Under the pieces are notes generated by a model that saw only the letters and a program-made list of their open reading frames with translations, ran no database searches and was not told where the DNA came from. From assembly GCA_965279405.1 (NCBI GenBank), contig OZ257157.1, forward strand, positions 3,162,001 through 3,226,000: DNA of 64,000 bases, read 5' to 3'. Below are positions 16,388 to 25,736 of the stretch, piece after piece. The position numbers and the translations under genes are program-made. The stretch is from CBDDIP01 sp965279405 (lineage in GTDB: Bacteria; Actinomycetota; Acidimicrobiia; Acidimicrobiales; Ilumatobacteraceae). Positions within the stretch are counted from its first letter, which is position 1. The number at the start of each line of letters is the position of its first letter.

Positions 16388-16780
16388 ATGTCAGCACCTG
16401 CTGCCGCTCTGGCAACCTACGCGCAGTCATCGGCCGCGACGGCGAGTCCGTACGAGGTCGTGCGCATGGCGTACGAACGGGTCATCACCGCGTGCGATCG
16501 AGCCGAGCACGCCGAGCGCAACCACACGTCGAACTGGCTGCAGGTGTTCCACGACGAGACGATCCGCGCCCAGGCGATCCTGGTCGAGCTGAGCGCCGGC
16601 CTGTCGCTCGGTCACCCGGATCCGGCCGTCGTCGCCCTGTCCCAGCAGCTCGACAACCTCTACCGCTACGCGATTCACCAGCTCGTGCAGGCGAACATGC
16701 AGAAGTCGCGCGAGCAGATCCCGGCGGTCCGTCTGGTGATCGACGGGCTGCGCGACGCATGGGTGACCGGCGCTCGATGA
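16388..16780 (+). CDS. fliS: Flagellin export chaperone FliS
   Basis: 130 aa, helical. Family features: TYAQSSAATASPYEVVRMAYERVITACDRAE near the N-terminus and LDNLYRYAIHQLVQANMQK in the middle. FliS binds the flagellin C-terminus in the cytoplasm and prevents early polymerisation. It starts 13 nt after fliD and overlaps the next small gene by ATGA. Confidence 0.9.
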   Translation: MSAPAAALATYAQSSAATASPYEVVRMAYERVITACDRAEHAERNHTSNWLQVFHDETIRAQAILVELSAGLSLGHPDPAVVALSQQLDNLYRYAIHQLVQANMQKSREQIPAVRLVIDGLRDAWVTGAR

Positions 16781-17076
16781 GCGAGCCCGACATCACCGTC
16801 TGGTTGCAGGCTGCCGACGTGCTCTTCGGCCGGCCGCAGCCCCCGGAGGACGAGGTCGACGATCTGCTGCAGGCCGGGATGGACCTCGAGGTGCCGGCGA
16901 CGCCGACGCACGTGGATCCGGTGCAGCTCGAGCGCGTGCTCGCCGTGCTGCGCGCCCGCCGATCGGCGATGGCCATCGAGCTCGCCGAACTGGCCCGTCG
17001 CCGCGTCGAGCTGACCCGAGCCCAAGCCGGTGTCACCGGGTACTTGAACTCGGGCGCCGGCGTGCCGATGCACTGA
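16777..17076 (+). CDS. Small acidic/helical protein, possible FliT-like export chaperone
   Basis: 99 aa; starts by overlapping the fliS stop. Acidic N-terminal half (PPEDEVDDLLQ) and an amphipathic helix (LAVLRARRSAMAIELAELARRR). By position (fliD-fliS-X) and size it may be the FliT-type chaperone, but I see no decisive motif. Its last codons contain the TTGAA-N15-GCCGAT promoter-like sequence for flgB. Confidence 0.6.
   Translation: MSEPDITVWLQAADVLFGRPQPPEDEVDDLLQAGMDLEVPATPTHVDPVQLERVLAVLRARRSAMAIELAELARRRVELTRAQAGVTGYLNSGAGVPMH
17044..17070 (+). promoter_or_regulatory. Sigma-28-type promoter candidate before flgB: TTGAA-N15-GCCGATG
   Basis: TTGAA at 17044-17048 and GCCGATG at 17064-17070 with a 15-bp gap, inside the last codons of the preceding small gene and about 80 bp upstream of the flgB ATG. 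Spacing is one longer than at the flagellin, fliK and flbD sites but the same as at flgK. Because it lies in coding sequence it is the weakest of the five. Confidence 0.4.
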
Positions 17077-17151
17077 TCCAGACAAGTCAAGCGAGCGGGC
17101 CCACGGACGGGTTCTCGACGTGCACGGATGCCACGACGAGAGGCCTTCCTC

Positions 17152-17493
17152 ATGGACCCCCTGTTCAACACGGTCGAGTACACGCTCGGCGGGTTGCAGC
17201 TGCGCATGGACACGACCGCGCACAACGTCGCCAACGCCAACACCCCGCTGTACCGCAGCGAGCGGGTGAGCTTCGAGCAGGGCCTCGCCGCTGCGCTGCG
17301 CGATGGCAAGGGTGCGCCGGGCCCGAGCCCGACCCTCGTCGGCGGTGAGGACCTCGTCGACAAGAGCGGCACGAGCGTCAGCCTGGAGAACGAGCTGACC
17401 GACATGGCCAAGACCGCGCTCGAGCGTCAGGTGATGGTGTCGAGCTTCAACTACAAGGTCGACATCCTCAAGTCCGCGGGCGGCGTGCGATGA
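17152..17493 (+). CDS. flgB: Flagellar proximal rod protein FlgB
   Basis: 113 aa from ATG 17152, which has GAGAGG about 8 nt upstream and starts MDPLFNTVEYTLGG; an in-frame ATG at 17128 has no clear RBS. Contains the rod/hook signature TTAHNVANANTPLYRSERVSF and a C-terminal helix. First gene of the flgB-flgC-fliE-fliF basal-body run, overlapping flgC by ATGA. Confidence 0.93.
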   Translation: MDPLFNTVEYTLGGLQLRMDTTAHNVANANTPLYRSERVSFEQGLAAALRDGKGAPGPSPTLVGGEDLVDKSGTSVSLENELTDMAKTALERQVMVSSFNYKVDILKSAGGVR

Positions 17494-17903
17494 GCCACGG
17501 ACCGTTCGCCAGCATCGACATCTCCAACACGGGCCTCGGGTACAACAAGTACTGGCTCGACACCATCGCCCACGACATCGCCAACGTCAACACGACGACC
17601 ACGCCGGGCCAGGAGCCGTTCCGGGCACGCATGGTCGTGGCCATGCCGCTTCCCACGAACACTGCACAGGGTGGCGGGGTGATCGTTGGTGACGTGGTCG
17701 ACCAAGAGGGTGACCCGGCACTGATGTACGACCCCGAGAACCCGATCGCCGACGAGCAGGGCTACGTGCAGGGCGCGGTCGTCGATCTGGCCGGCCAGCT
17801 CGGCGACCTGATCCTCGCCAGCCGTTCGTACCAGGCGAACATGAGCGTGTTCAAAGAGGCTCGCGACTCGTTGCAGGTCACCACGACGTTGGGTCGGGCC
17901 TGA
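17490..17903 (+). CDS. flgC: Flagellar proximal rod protein FlgC
   Basis: 137 aa. N-terminal rod motif LDTIAHDIANVNTTTTPGQEPFRARM, the FlgC-typical GVIVGDVVDQEGDPALMYDPENPIADEQGYV and the C-terminal LGDLILASRSYQANM. Exported without a signal peptide through the flagellar type III system; forms the rod with FlgB. Confidence 0.95.
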   Translation: MSHGPFASIDISNTGLGYNKYWLDTIAHDIANVNTTTTPGQEPFRARMVVAMPLPTNTAQGGGVIVGDVVDQEGDPALMYDPENPIADEQGYVQGAVVDLAGQLGDLILASRSYQANMSVFKEARDSLQVTTTLGRA

Positions 17904-17905
17904 CC

Positions 17906-18214
17906 GTGTCCGGCATCGGACCCATCACCGGAGCGGTCGGTTCCGTCGGCTCGGTCGGCGGAACGTCGTCCGTCGGCGGTGCGAACAAGGCGCCTGCCGG
18001 CTTCGGCGACGCGATGCTCAAGGGCCTCGACTCGGTGGCCGGGCTGGAGAAGCAGGCCGACAACCTCGTCGCCACCATGGCGGCCGGCGGCAACGTGCAG
18101 ATCTCCGACGTCATGGCCGCGACGAGCAAGGCCAACCTCGGGATGTCGATCGTCAACGAGATCCGCTCACGCGGGCTCGAGGCGTACCAGTCGATCCTCA
18201 ACACCCAGGTCTGA
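17906..18214 (+). CDS. fliE: Flagellar MS-ring/rod junction protein FliE
   Basis: 102 aa. A Gly/Ser-rich start is followed by the conserved FliE C-terminal region (SDVMAATSKANLGMSIVNEIRSRGLEAYQSIL). GTG 17906 is 2 nt after the flgC stop. Links the MS ring to the rod. Confidence 0.92.
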   Translation: MSGIGPITGAVGSVGSVGGTSSVGGANKAPAGFGDAMLKGLDSVAGLEKQADNLVATMAAGGNVQISDVMAATSKANLGMSIVNEIRSRGLEAYQSILNTQV

Positions 18215-18222
18215 GCTGACTG

Positions 18223-19842
18223 ATGAACCCAGCACTCGACAGTGCCAACGCGAAGTGGCGCGGACTCGGCTTCGGCCAGCGCGTGACCCTGCTCGTCGGT
18301 ACGGCAGCGATCATCATCGGCGGGTACGTCGCGTACCAGAAGATCAACGAGCCGACGTGGGCGGTGCTCTACGCCAACGTGGACGACGCGACTGCATCCG
18401 ACGTGCTCGCCGGACTCGACGCGCACGGCATCCAGCACAAGGTGGAAGGCAACGGCACGCGCATCCTCGTGCCGAAGGACCAGCTGTCCTCGTCGCGGCT
18501 GGCGCTCGCCGGCGACGGCATCACCGCCACGCCGCAGCCCGAGGGGTTCGACGAGATCTTCGCCAACCAGGGGTTGGCCAGCAGCGACTTCGAGCAGCGG
18601 GTGAACTACGAGCGCGCGCTCGAAGGTGAGCTCGCCCGCACCCTGCTGACGATGGATCCCGTTGCCGGAGCTCGCGTGCAGCTGAGCATCCCGGCCCCCT
18701 CGATCTTCATCGGCGACGGCGGCGACACGGCCGACAAGCCGACCGCCTCCGTGGTGCTGTCGCTGCGCCGCGACCTCACCCGCGCCGAGAGCGACACGAT
18801 CGCCAACGTCATCGCCTCCTCGGTCGAGGGGCTGACCCCGGACCAGGTGACCATCGCCGCAGCCGACGGGACGCTCCTGCGTGCCGCCGGATCCGACGAG
18901 GCCGGCACCACCGGTGGTTCGACGCACAACATCGAGATCACCCGCGAGTACGAGTCGAGCCTGTCCGCTCGGCTGACCGAGCTGGCGCGCACGTTGACCG
19001 GCGAGCCGAACGCGAAGGTCGAGGTGCGCGCCGTGCTCGACTTCACGCAGTCGACCGTCGAGCAGGAAGTGATCGATCCGACCAAGAACACGCCGACCGC
19101 CGAGCACGAGACGACCGAGACCTGGTCGGGGAGTGGCGGCACCGCGGGCGGCGTCACCGGCGTCGACGGTGGCCCGATCGATGCGTCGGGTTCGTCCGAC
19201 GGCACCTACGAGAAGTCCGACAAGACGACGACCTACGTCCCCGGTGATCGCACGATCACCCGCTCGACCACGTCGACGCCGACGGTCACCAAGCTCAGCG
19301 TCGCCGTCGTCGTGCCGGTGGTACCGGGCGCCGACGGCACCGTCGAGTCAACCGTCGACGAGGCAACCCTCAGTCGAGTGCTCGGCCCGGCGGCCGGCAT
19401 CGACACCGAACGCGGCGACACGATCGAGGTCGCCGTCGTTCCCGCCACGGCCACCGACACCGGCGATCTGATCACCGACGTGCCGACCACGGCGGGGGCC
19501 ACCGAAGCACAGATCCCGCAGACCACCTTGATCGGTGGCGCTGCCGGTGCCGGCGCGTTCGTCATGCTGCTGCTGGCGCTCTCGATGCGCCGCCGCCGCA
19601 AGAAGAAGGAGAAGCGCCTCGCCGCGCTGAACCCGGCGCTCTCTGGCGGGAAGAAGGGCCGCAAGGGCAAGAAGAAGGGCGAGGTCGATCCGACCGAGAC
19701 GATGCCCGCTGCGGCACGCGCTGCGGCGCCCGGCAACCCGGACCGCGAGGCGGTCGACGAGATCAAGGGCGACCTCGAACGGATGCTCCAGGAGAGCCCT
19801 GAGTCGTTGGCTGCCCTGCTGAGCACTTGGATGGCGAAGTGA
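18223..19842 (+). CDS. fliF: Flagellar MS-ring protein FliF
   Basis: 539 aa. TM helix near residues 21-41 (VTLLVGTAAIIIGGYVAYQ), ring-building motifs after it (LYANVDDATASDVLAGL, YERALEGELARTLLTMDPV), a Gly/Ser/Thr-rich exposed segment around 300-340 (SGSGGTAGG), a second TM near 436-455 and a Lys-rich cytoplasmic tail (KKGRKGKKKGE) before the FliG-binding C-terminus (LERMLQESPESLAALLSTWM). Confidence 0.96.
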   Translation: MNPALDSANAKWRGLGFGQRVTLLVGTAAIIIGGYVAYQKINEPTWAVLYANVDDATASDVLAGLDAHGIQHKVEGNGTRILVPKDQLSSSRLALAGDGITATPQPEGFDEIFANQGLASSDFEQRVNYERALEGELARTLLTMDPVAGARVQLSIPAPSIFIGDGGDTADKPTASVVLSLRRDLTRAESDTIANVIASSVEGLTPDQVTIAAADGTLLRAAGSDEAGTTGGSTHNIEITREYESSLSARLTELARTLTGEPNAKVEVRAVLDFTQSTVEQEVIDPTKNTPTAEHETTETWSGSGGTAGGVTGVDGGPIDASGSSDGTYEKSDKTTTYVPGDRTITRSTTSTPTVTKLSVAVVVPVVPGADGTVESTVDEATLSRVLGPAAGIDTERGDTIEVAVVPATATDTGDLITDVPTTAGATEAQIPQTTLIGGAAGAGAFVMLLLALSMRRRRKKKEKRLAALNPALSGGKKGRKGKKKGEVDPTETMPAAARAAAPGNPDREAVDEIKGDLERMLQESPESLAALLSTWMAK

Positions 19843-20939
19843 GCCGGCGGCGCGGCGGCGGTACCGCTGTCGCCGAACCGGAGGTGGCCGACACCGGGTC
19901 GGTCGGCTCGACGGTGAAGTCGTCCGAGCCCGGGTTCCCCGGTGCGCGCACGGTGGCCATCGTCGTCGCGGCGCTCGGCGCCGAAGCCGGTGGCAAGGTC
20001 CTCAGCCAGTTCTCCGCGCCCGAGGTGGAAGCCATCGTGCGCGAGGTGAAGGACATGCCGCGCGTGCCGATGACCGAGGTGCTCCAGGTGATCGGGCGCT
20101 TGCGCGACGAAGCCGTCGCCCAGTCGTACGCCGTCGCCGGTGGCCTGGACAAGGCGCGCGAACTGCTGCGCCGCAGCCACGGTGCCGACGCAGACGCGAT
20201 CCTCGAGCAGATCCTCGCTGCGTCCTCGGCCGTGCCGTTCCAGTTCCTGCGCGGCCGTCGCATCGATCAGATCGTCTCCTACCTGTCCTCCGAGCATCCG
20301 CAGGTCATCGCGCTCGTGCTCGCTCACCTCCCGATGGGGCTTGCCGCGCAGGTCATCGAGGGGCTGCCCGCGGAGCTCCGTGCCGAAGTGGCTGGTCGCT
20401 ACGCCAAGCTCGAATCGATCGATCCCGACGTCGTTGCCGAGGTCGAGCTGGCCATGTTGCGCCGCGTCGGTGCCGGTACGCCGACCGAGTCCAGCGGCTC
20501 GACCTCGCGCGGTGGCATCAAGCCGTTGGCGCAGCTGCTCAACAACGTGGCCCGCGACACCGAGAAGGTCGTGCTGGGCGAGCTCGAGCGCTCCGATCCC
20601 GCACTGGCGACGGCTGTTCGCGACCTGATGTTCGTGTTCGAGGACATCACCCATCTCGACGATCGCGGTCTGCAGGAAGTGCTGCGCCTCGCCGACACGC
20701 GCACCATCGCGCTGGCCCTCAAGGAAGCTGCGCCGCCGGTGCGCGAGAAGATCGAGCGCAACCTGTCGCAGCGCGCCGCCGAGGACGTCAACGAGTACAG
20801 CTCGACGCTCGGCATGGTGCGCCGCTCCGACGTGGAAGCCGCGCAGCAGGAGATCGTGCGTGGTGCCCGCAAGCTCGAGGAGGAAGGCCGCATCGTGCTC
20901 ATGCGCGGTGGTGGCGGCGGAGGCGACTTCATCCAATGA
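19839..20939 (+). CDS. fliG: Flagellar motor switch protein FliG
   Basis: 366 aa from GTG 19839, chosen because it gives the GTGA overlap with fliF seen at other junctions. Contains AQLRY-like RRIDQIVSYLSSEHPQVIALVLAHL, the EHPQ motif region and the C-terminal torque domain (MFVFEDITHLDDRGLQEVLR, EKIERNLSQRAAEDV). Couples MotA/MotB force to rotor rotation. Confidence 0.96.
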   Translation: MSRRRGGGTAVAEPEVADTGSVGSTVKSSEPGFPGARTVAIVVAALGAEAGGKVLSQFSAPEVEAIVREVKDMPRVPMTEVLQVIGRLRDEAVAQSYAVAGGLDKARELLRRSHGADADAILEQILAASSAVPFQFLRGRRIDQIVSYLSSEHPQVIALVLAHLPMGLAAQVIEGLPAELRAEVAGRYAKLESIDPDVVAEVELAMLRRVGAGTPTESSGSTSRGGIKPLAQLLNNVARDTEKVVLGELERSDPALATAVRDLMFVFEDITHLDDRGLQEVLRLADTRTIALALKEAAPPVREKIERNLSQRAAEDVNEYSSTLGMVRRSDVEAAQQEIVRGARKLEEEGRIVLMRGGGGGGDFIQ

Positions 20940-21508
20940 CGCGCATCCTGCGTCGTCCCTCCTTCGACGGTGCTCCGATCGACGTGCCCGCGCCACCGGC
21001 GTGGGACTCCGTCGCGCTCGCCGCGTACGAGCAGGGCTACGACGAGGGTGGCCAGCGTGGCCGCGAGCTCGGCCGCCGCGACCTGCGTGAGATGCAGACG
21101 CAGCTCGACACCGCGGTCGATCGGTGCCTGGCGAGCATCGACTCGGCGTCGCATGCGCTGGCGGCCCGCGTCGTCGACGTGTCCGAGCTCTACGTCACGA
21201 CGGCGCTGCGGCACGTGCCCGAGGCGCGGACGGCGGGCATGCTCGTTCGTCTCGGCGAGGTGCTGCAGGCCTTCGAGCCCGGTGCGCTGGAGGTGTCGGT
21301 CGCTCCCGATCTGGTCGCCGAGCTGAGCGACATCCTGGCGCCGCGCAACGTGCATGGCGAGCGCGTCACGGTGGTCGGCGACGCCAGCCTGCTGCCCGGT
21401 GAGTTCCGCATGCACAGCGAGTGGGCCGACGCCGACGGCACGTTCGAGCGCTACCTCGCCGCAGCCCGCGACGCGCTGGAGCTGCACCTGTCGGGCGACC
21501 CCCGATGA
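20936..21508 (+). CDS. fliH: Flagellar export ATPase regulator FliH
   Basis: 190 aa. N-terminal region with the GxxxG-type repeat AYEQGYDEGGQRGRELG characteristic of FliH, then a coiled stalk and the C-terminal fold ending EWADADGTFERYLAAARDAL. Lies between fliG and fliI and overlaps both neighbours by ATGA. Regulates and anchors the FliI ATPase. Confidence 0.88.
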   Translation: MTRILRRPSFDGAPIDVPAPPAWDSVALAAYEQGYDEGGQRGRELGRRDLREMQTQLDTAVDRCLASIDSASHALAARVVDVSELYVTTALRHVPEARTAGMLVRLGEVLQAFEPGALEVSVAPDLVAELSDILAPRNVHGERVTVVGDASLLPGEFRMHSEWADADGTFERYLAAARDALELHLSGDPR

Positions 21509-22950
21509 CCAGCACGTCCGGCAGCCCGGTCAGCACGCGTCCAGGTCTGGGCGTGTGGCCCGCGCGCGGTCGGCGCACGGCGCTGACCTCCACCGGTGGC
21601 GACGTGCCGCCGGAGGACTCGGTGCTCGGCATCGACGACGATCCCGTCGGCCTACCGATCGCTCTCCCCGTTCGCGGCACCGTCACGGTGATCCGTGGGA
21701 TGGAGGTCGGCGTGCGTGGCATCCGCCTGCCGATCGGCACGTCGGTCCAGATCGAGGGCGTCGCGGCGGACAGCGGCGTGCACGCGCTCGACGCCGAGGT
21801 CGTCGCCGCATCCGACGGTGAGACGCGGCTGGCGTTGCTCGGTGAACCTGCCGGGCTCTCCAGCGGCGCGCGGGCGTGGCCCACGCTCGGCAGCGGTCAG
21901 CCACTCGGAGCCGGCCTGCTCGGTCGCGTCGTCGACGCGCTCGGCCGGCCGATCGACGGCCGCGGCGCGGTCCAAGCAGCTCGTGGTCGCATCGATCGCG
22001 ACGTCCCTGCGGCCCTGTCGCGTCGGCGGATCACCCAGGCGATGCCCGTCGGCGTGCGCGTCATCGACGGCTTCACCACCCTTGCTCGTGGGCAGCGCGT
22101 CGGGCTCTTCGCCGGCTCCGGTGTCGGCAAGTCGACGCTGCTCGGCATGATGGCGCGCGGCGCCGACGCCGACTGCGTGGTCATCTGCCTCGTCGGTGAG
22201 CGCGGCCGTGAGGTGCGCGAGTTCCTCGAGGACGACCTCGGGCCGGAGGCCGCGGCGCGTGCCGCCGTCGTCGTCGCCACCTCCGATCAACCGGCACTCG
22301 TCCGCGTCCGCGCACTGCGGTACGCGACCGCGATCGCCGAGCAGCTCGCCGACGAAGGACGCGACGTCCTGTTCCTCTGCGACTCGCTGACCCGCTTCGC
22401 CCTCGCCCAACGAGAGGTCGGCCTGGCCGCCGGCGAACCGCCGACCGCACGCGGCTTCACCCCCTCGGTGTTCGCCGCGTTGCCGCGTCTGCTGGAGCGG
22501 ACGGGGCCGCGCGAGCACGGCACGATCACCGCGATCTACACGGTGCTCGTCGACGGTGATGATCACAACGACCCGATCGCCGACACCGTCCGCGGCATCC
22601 TCGACGGCCACATCGTGCTCGATCGCCGGCTGGCCCACGCCGGCCGCTACCCGGCCGTCGACCCGCTGCAGTCCATCTCCCGCCTGGCCAGCAAGGTGCT
22701 GCCGGTGCACCAGGCCGGGATCGCCGAAGTGGCCCGCCGCGCGCTGTCGGCCGCCGAGTCGGTGCGCGATCTCGTCGAGGTCGGTGCCTACGCGCCCGGG
22801 AGCAACATCGAGGCGGATCACGGTCTCGCGGTGAGCCCGGGGATCGTCGAGCTGTGTCGCCAGCAGATCCACGAGATCACCCCGATCGACGTCACGTTCG
22901 CAGCGTTGAGCGAATTGCTCACCGCTCACGGCGAGGCAGGTGCGGCATGA
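21505..22950 (+). CDS. fliI: Flagellum-specific export ATPase FliI
   Basis: 481 aa. Walker A GSGVGKST at 204-211, Walker B-like DVLFLCDSLTRFA, plus the FliI/YscN motif RGFTPSVFAALPRLLERTG. The N-terminal about 60 residues are a divergent FliH-binding part. ATG overlaps the fliH stop. Hexameric ATPase that releases export substrates from chaperones. Confidence 0.96.
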   Translation: MTSTSGSPVSTRPGLGVWPARGRRTALTSTGGDVPPEDSVLGIDDDPVGLPIALPVRGTVTVIRGMEVGVRGIRLPIGTSVQIEGVAADSGVHALDAEVVAASDGETRLALLGEPAGLSSGARAWPTLGSGQPLGAGLLGRVVDALGRPIDGRGAVQAARGRIDRDVPAALSRRRITQAMPVGVRVIDGFTTLARGQRVGLFAGSGVGKSTLLGMMARGADADCVVICLVGERGREVREFLEDDLGPEAAARAAVVVATSDQPALVRVRALRYATAIAEQLADEGRDVLFLCDSLTRFALAQREVGLAAGEPPTARGFTPSVFAALPRLLERTGPREHGTITAIYTVLVDGDDHNDPIADTVRGILDGHIVLDRRLAHAGRYPAVDPLQSISRLASKVLPVHQAGIAEVARRALSAAESVRDLVEVGAYAPGSNIEADHGLAVSPGIVELCRQQIHEITPIDVTFAALSELLTAHGEAGAA

Positions 22951-23387
22951 CCCGACCCGTATCCGGCAACCAGCGCGGCGACGTCGTGGTGCGCGTGCGG
23001 ACCATCGCCGAGGACATCGCCGCGGCTGCGGCTGCTGCCGCTCGGCAGAGCGCGGATGCCGCAGCCGACGCGGCGACGGTCGCGCAGCAGCGCGCCGCCA
23101 CCCACCCGCTGTCGGGCGCCGACCGGCCCCTGGCCGCGGCCGATCTGATGACCGCCGTCGGTGTCGCCAGCGCATTGCGCGAGACCGCCCTGTCGGCGAT
23201 GCGCCGATCCGAGCTCGCCGAGCAGTCGATGGATGAAGCGCGGCGTCACGCACAGACGGCGACGTCGAGTCGGATGGCCGCCCAGCGTCTGGTGCAGCGG
23301 CGGATCGCTGCGGTCGATGCGGCGGAGCGCCAGCGCAGCCAACGAACGATCGACGAGAACGCTGCCGGGTCGCACCGGGGTCGGTGA
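22947..23387 (+). CDS. FliJ-like coiled-coil protein of the export ATPase
   Basis: 146 aa, almost entirely helical and Ala/Arg/Gln-rich (EDIAAAAAAAARQSADAA), with a long heptad-like stretch to the C-terminus. No sequence motif proves FliJ, but position after fliI, size and coiled coil match the FliJ stalk that rotates in the FliI hexamer. Confidence 0.65.
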   Translation: MTRPVSGNQRGDVVVRVRTIAEDIAAAAAAAARQSADAAADAATVAQQRAATHPLSGADRPLAAADLMTAVGVASALRETALSAMRRSELAEQSMDEARRHAQTATSSRMAAQRLVQRRIAAVDAAERQRSQRTIDENAAGSHRGR

Positions 23388-24106
23388 TGTCGGTGGACGC
23401 GCCTGCCGCCGTCGCGGCGATCATGGCCCGGGTCACCCAGGTCTCCGCCGAGCCGCTCGCGGTGACTCGTCTGCGCGACCGGTTCGACCCGACGCGCCTG
23501 GCCGAGGCGGTCGCTGCGTCGACCACGAGCACCGCGCAGACGGCCACGCCATCGACGACGCGCGTGGGCAGGATGGAGACGCCGCGGATCACGACCGCAT
23601 CCGGCTCGACGTCGGCGTCGAGCGCGACCGTCTTCCCGGGGACCGAGTACCTGACGTCGGCGCCACCGCCGAGCGGCACGTGGGTCGATCGCATCCCCAA
23701 TGCGCGCGGCAAGGCGCTTGCTCCGGCGATCGCTGCTGCGGCGCAGCGGTATGGGCTGGATCCGGCGTTCCTCGCCTCGGTGTTCTGGACCGAGTCGTCG
23801 TACACGCCGAACGTCGTCTCACGCACCGGCGCCATCGGGCTCGGCCAGCTGATGCCGGAGACGGCGCAGTGGCTCGGGGTCGATCCGTGGGACCCGATGC
23901 AGAACATCGATGGCTCGGCGCGGCTGTACAAGTACTTCCTCGATCGCAACAACGGCGACATCACGCTGGCGATCGCGTCGTACGCGGCAGGACCGGGTGC
24001 GGTGAAGCGGGCAGGCGGCATCCCCGACCAGTTCACCGCCAACTACGTCACCAAGCTCCTCGCCCGCACCGACTACCTCGCCGGTCGCCGCGCCACCCCG
24101 CCGTAG
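23384..24106 (+). CDS. Lytic transglycosylase (SLT domain), flagellum-associated
   Basis: 240 aa. Residues about 110-235 form an SLT/goose-lysozyme type domain: AAAQRYGLDPAFLASVFWTESSYTP (catalytic Glu in TESS), GAIGLGQLMPETAQ and ASYAAGPGAVKRAGG. The N-terminal 100 residues are Thr/Ser-rich. GTG 23384 overlaps the fliJ-like stop; ATG 23387 is an equally good start. Probably opens peptidoglycan for the rod, as the muramidase part of FlgJ does in proteobacteria. Confidence 0.85.
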   Translation: MMSVDAPAAVAAIMARVTQVSAEPLAVTRLRDRFDPTRLAEAVAASTTSTAQTATPSTTRVGRMETPRITTASGSTSASSATVFPGTEYLTSAPPPSGTWVDRIPNARGKALAPAIAAAAQRYGLDPAFLASVFWTESSYTPNVVSRTGAIGLGQLMPETAQWLGVDPWDPMQNIDGSARLYKYFLDRNNGDITLAIASYAAGPGAVKRAGGIPDQFTANYVTKLLARTDYLAGRRATPP

Positions 24107-24115
24107 CCGCAGTCC

Positions 24116-24142
24116 TTGAACGGTGGGGGCGGGGGCCGATGG
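24116..24142 (+). promoter_or_regulatory. Sigma-28-type promoter before fliK: TTGAA-N14-GCCGATGG
   Basis: TTGAA 24116-24120, 14 bp, GCCGA 24135-24139, in the only sizeable intergenic gap (24107-24236) of the first half of the cluster. The upstream block AGTCCTTGAACGG is identical to that of the flagellin promoter at 13512. Start of transcription expected near 24149, about 90 nt before fliK. The rest of the gap shows nothing else recognisable. Confidence 0.7.
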
Positions 24143-24236
24143 AGGGTCTGCACGGAGCATCCGAATCGAGCGCTGCCATGGACGGCAGGTTGCAAGAACC
24201 AACGTCCAATCCCTTCGTAGCGTGGCGGTGATGTGA

Positions 24237-25736
24237 GTGATCGAGATGATCCCCATTGGGGTCGATGCGTCGACAGCAGCGGCGACCGCCGTTGACGGTG
24301 GCGCGGGCCCCATGGGCACCGGCTTCCTCGACGGCTTGCTCGCTGCGCTCGACGCCGAACTGGATCAGCCGGTCATCGCCGGGCTGCCTGATGCGCCCGT
24401 CGATGTGACCGCATCCGATGCGACGGGATCCGGTTCCTGCCCGTGCTGCGCGCTCATCGGCGCGACGCCAACTCCTCCTCCGGCTGTGGCCGAGTCCGTG
24501 CCGGCACCGATCATCGACGCCACCCCGATCGAGGCTGCCTCCGCTGCCACCGACACGGCCGTGGTGGACGTCGATGCCCCGGTGCTGGTCGGCTCGGCCC
24601 CGGAGGTGCTCGACGCGCCGGTCATGAACGGCCCGGTCGCGACCCCGATCCCCGCCGCCGCTCCGGCCCTGGTCGTCGATGCCGCGGTCGCCGATGCGGC
24701 AGCCGCCGACACCGCACCGCCTCGCGTGCTGGGGCATCCACGCCGTTCGACCGTCGTCGCGACCCGGCCGTCCTCGACGTCCGATCTGCGCCCGACCGAA
24801 CGGGTGGCGATGCATCGTCCCGGCTGGGCGCCGGCGCTCGTGCAGCCGCCGGTGAGCACCGCTGCGACGTCCGACCCCGTCGCCGTTGATGCACCGCCGG
24901 CTCTGGTCGACCCGCCGGCGAGCGACGCCAAGATCTCCGATTCAACGTCGTCCGACACCGAGTCGTCCCACTCGGTCGTTGCGGCCCCGACGTCCGCCGT
25001 TGCGACGGTCGTTGCCTCGTTGGCGCAAGCGCCTCGCCGGGCTGTTCCCGGCGCACCGTCGCCCACGCCCCCGCCGACTCCGGTCTCGCCTTCTGTGGCG
25101 GGGATGCGTGCTCGGCACCTTCCTACGGTTCCGGCGATCCGCGTACATGACGACGGGGCCGTGCCGTTCCGTGCGGTCGCCAAGCGTGAGGCGGTTGCCG
25201 TTCCGACCGATGGCGATGCGGTGGCAGCGACCAGCCCGGTCGAGCGCAGCGCGACCACGACCAGCTCGCCGATCAACACGGTCACGCCGTCGATCACCCC
25301 GACGATCAACGCGACGCCGGTTCGTTCGGCCGGCGCGCCGACGAACCTCGGGATGGTCACCTCCAACCTGGCAGGCGTCGACCGCGTCCGCTTCGCTCGT
25401 GAGCAGGCACCCGCCCGCGCCGTGCAGCGGCTCTCGCTCGACCTCGACGGCGCGCAGGTCGCCGTGCGGTTCCACGGCGAGCGCATCGCCGTCGACGTCG
25501 TCACCGATCCGACCGGATCGCTCGGCAACGGCTGGGCTCGCAACGTCGAGCGCACCCTCGATCAGGCCGTGCGCACCGTCTCCGAACCGCGCGACACGCG
25601 CAGTGATCACCGTGGGCAACCCGACGGGTCCAGCCGCCACGGTGGCCAGCAGGGCGAGGCCGACGAGTCGCGCCAGCAGCGTCGGCAGCGGGCGTTCGAC
25701 CTGCTCGCGGAGCAGACAGCAGGAGGGAAGGACTGA
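24237..25736 (+). CDS. fliK: Flagellar hook-length control protein FliK
   Basis: 499 aa, low complexity (Ala/Pro/Val/Thr/Ser) for the first 380 residues, as expected of a molecular ruler. A C-terminal domain at about 395-450 (QRLSLDLDGAQVAVRFHGERIAVDVV) fits the Flg_hook fold, and the tail is His/Arg/Gln-rich. GTG 24237 or ATG 24246 could be the start. Position before flgD-flgE supports the assignment; sequence identity alone would be weak. Confidence 0.8.
   Translation: MIEMIPIGVDASTAAATAVDGGAGPMGTGFLDGLLAALDAELDQPVIAGLPDAPVDVTASDATGSGSCPCCALIGATPTPPPAVAESVPAPIIDATPIEAASAATDTAVVDVDAPVLVGSAPEVLDAPVMNGPVATPIPAAAPALVVDAAVADAAAADTAPPRVLGHPRRSTVVATRPSSTSDLRPTERVAMHRPGWAPALVQPPVSTAATSDPVAVDAPPALVDPPASDAKISDSTSSDTESSHSVVAAPTSAVATVVASLAQAPRRAVPGAPSPTPPPTPVSPSVAGMRARHLPTVPAIRVHDDGAVPFRAVAKREAVAVPTDGDAVAATSPVERSATTTSSPINTVTPSITPTINATPVRSAGAPTNLGMVTSNLAGVDRVRFAREQAPARAVQRLSLDLDGAQVAVRFHGERIAVDVVTDPTGSLGNGWARNVERTLDQAVRTVSEPRDTRSDHRGQPDGSSRHGGQQGEADESRQQRRQRAFDLLAEQTAGGKD

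Noticed and set aside
20320..20330. Possible CRISPR, tRNA or rRNA signals anywhere in the window
   Set aside because: No regularly spaced direct repeats, cloverleaf-type sequences or rRNA-like conserved stretches were seen; the given position is only a placeholder for the whole window.
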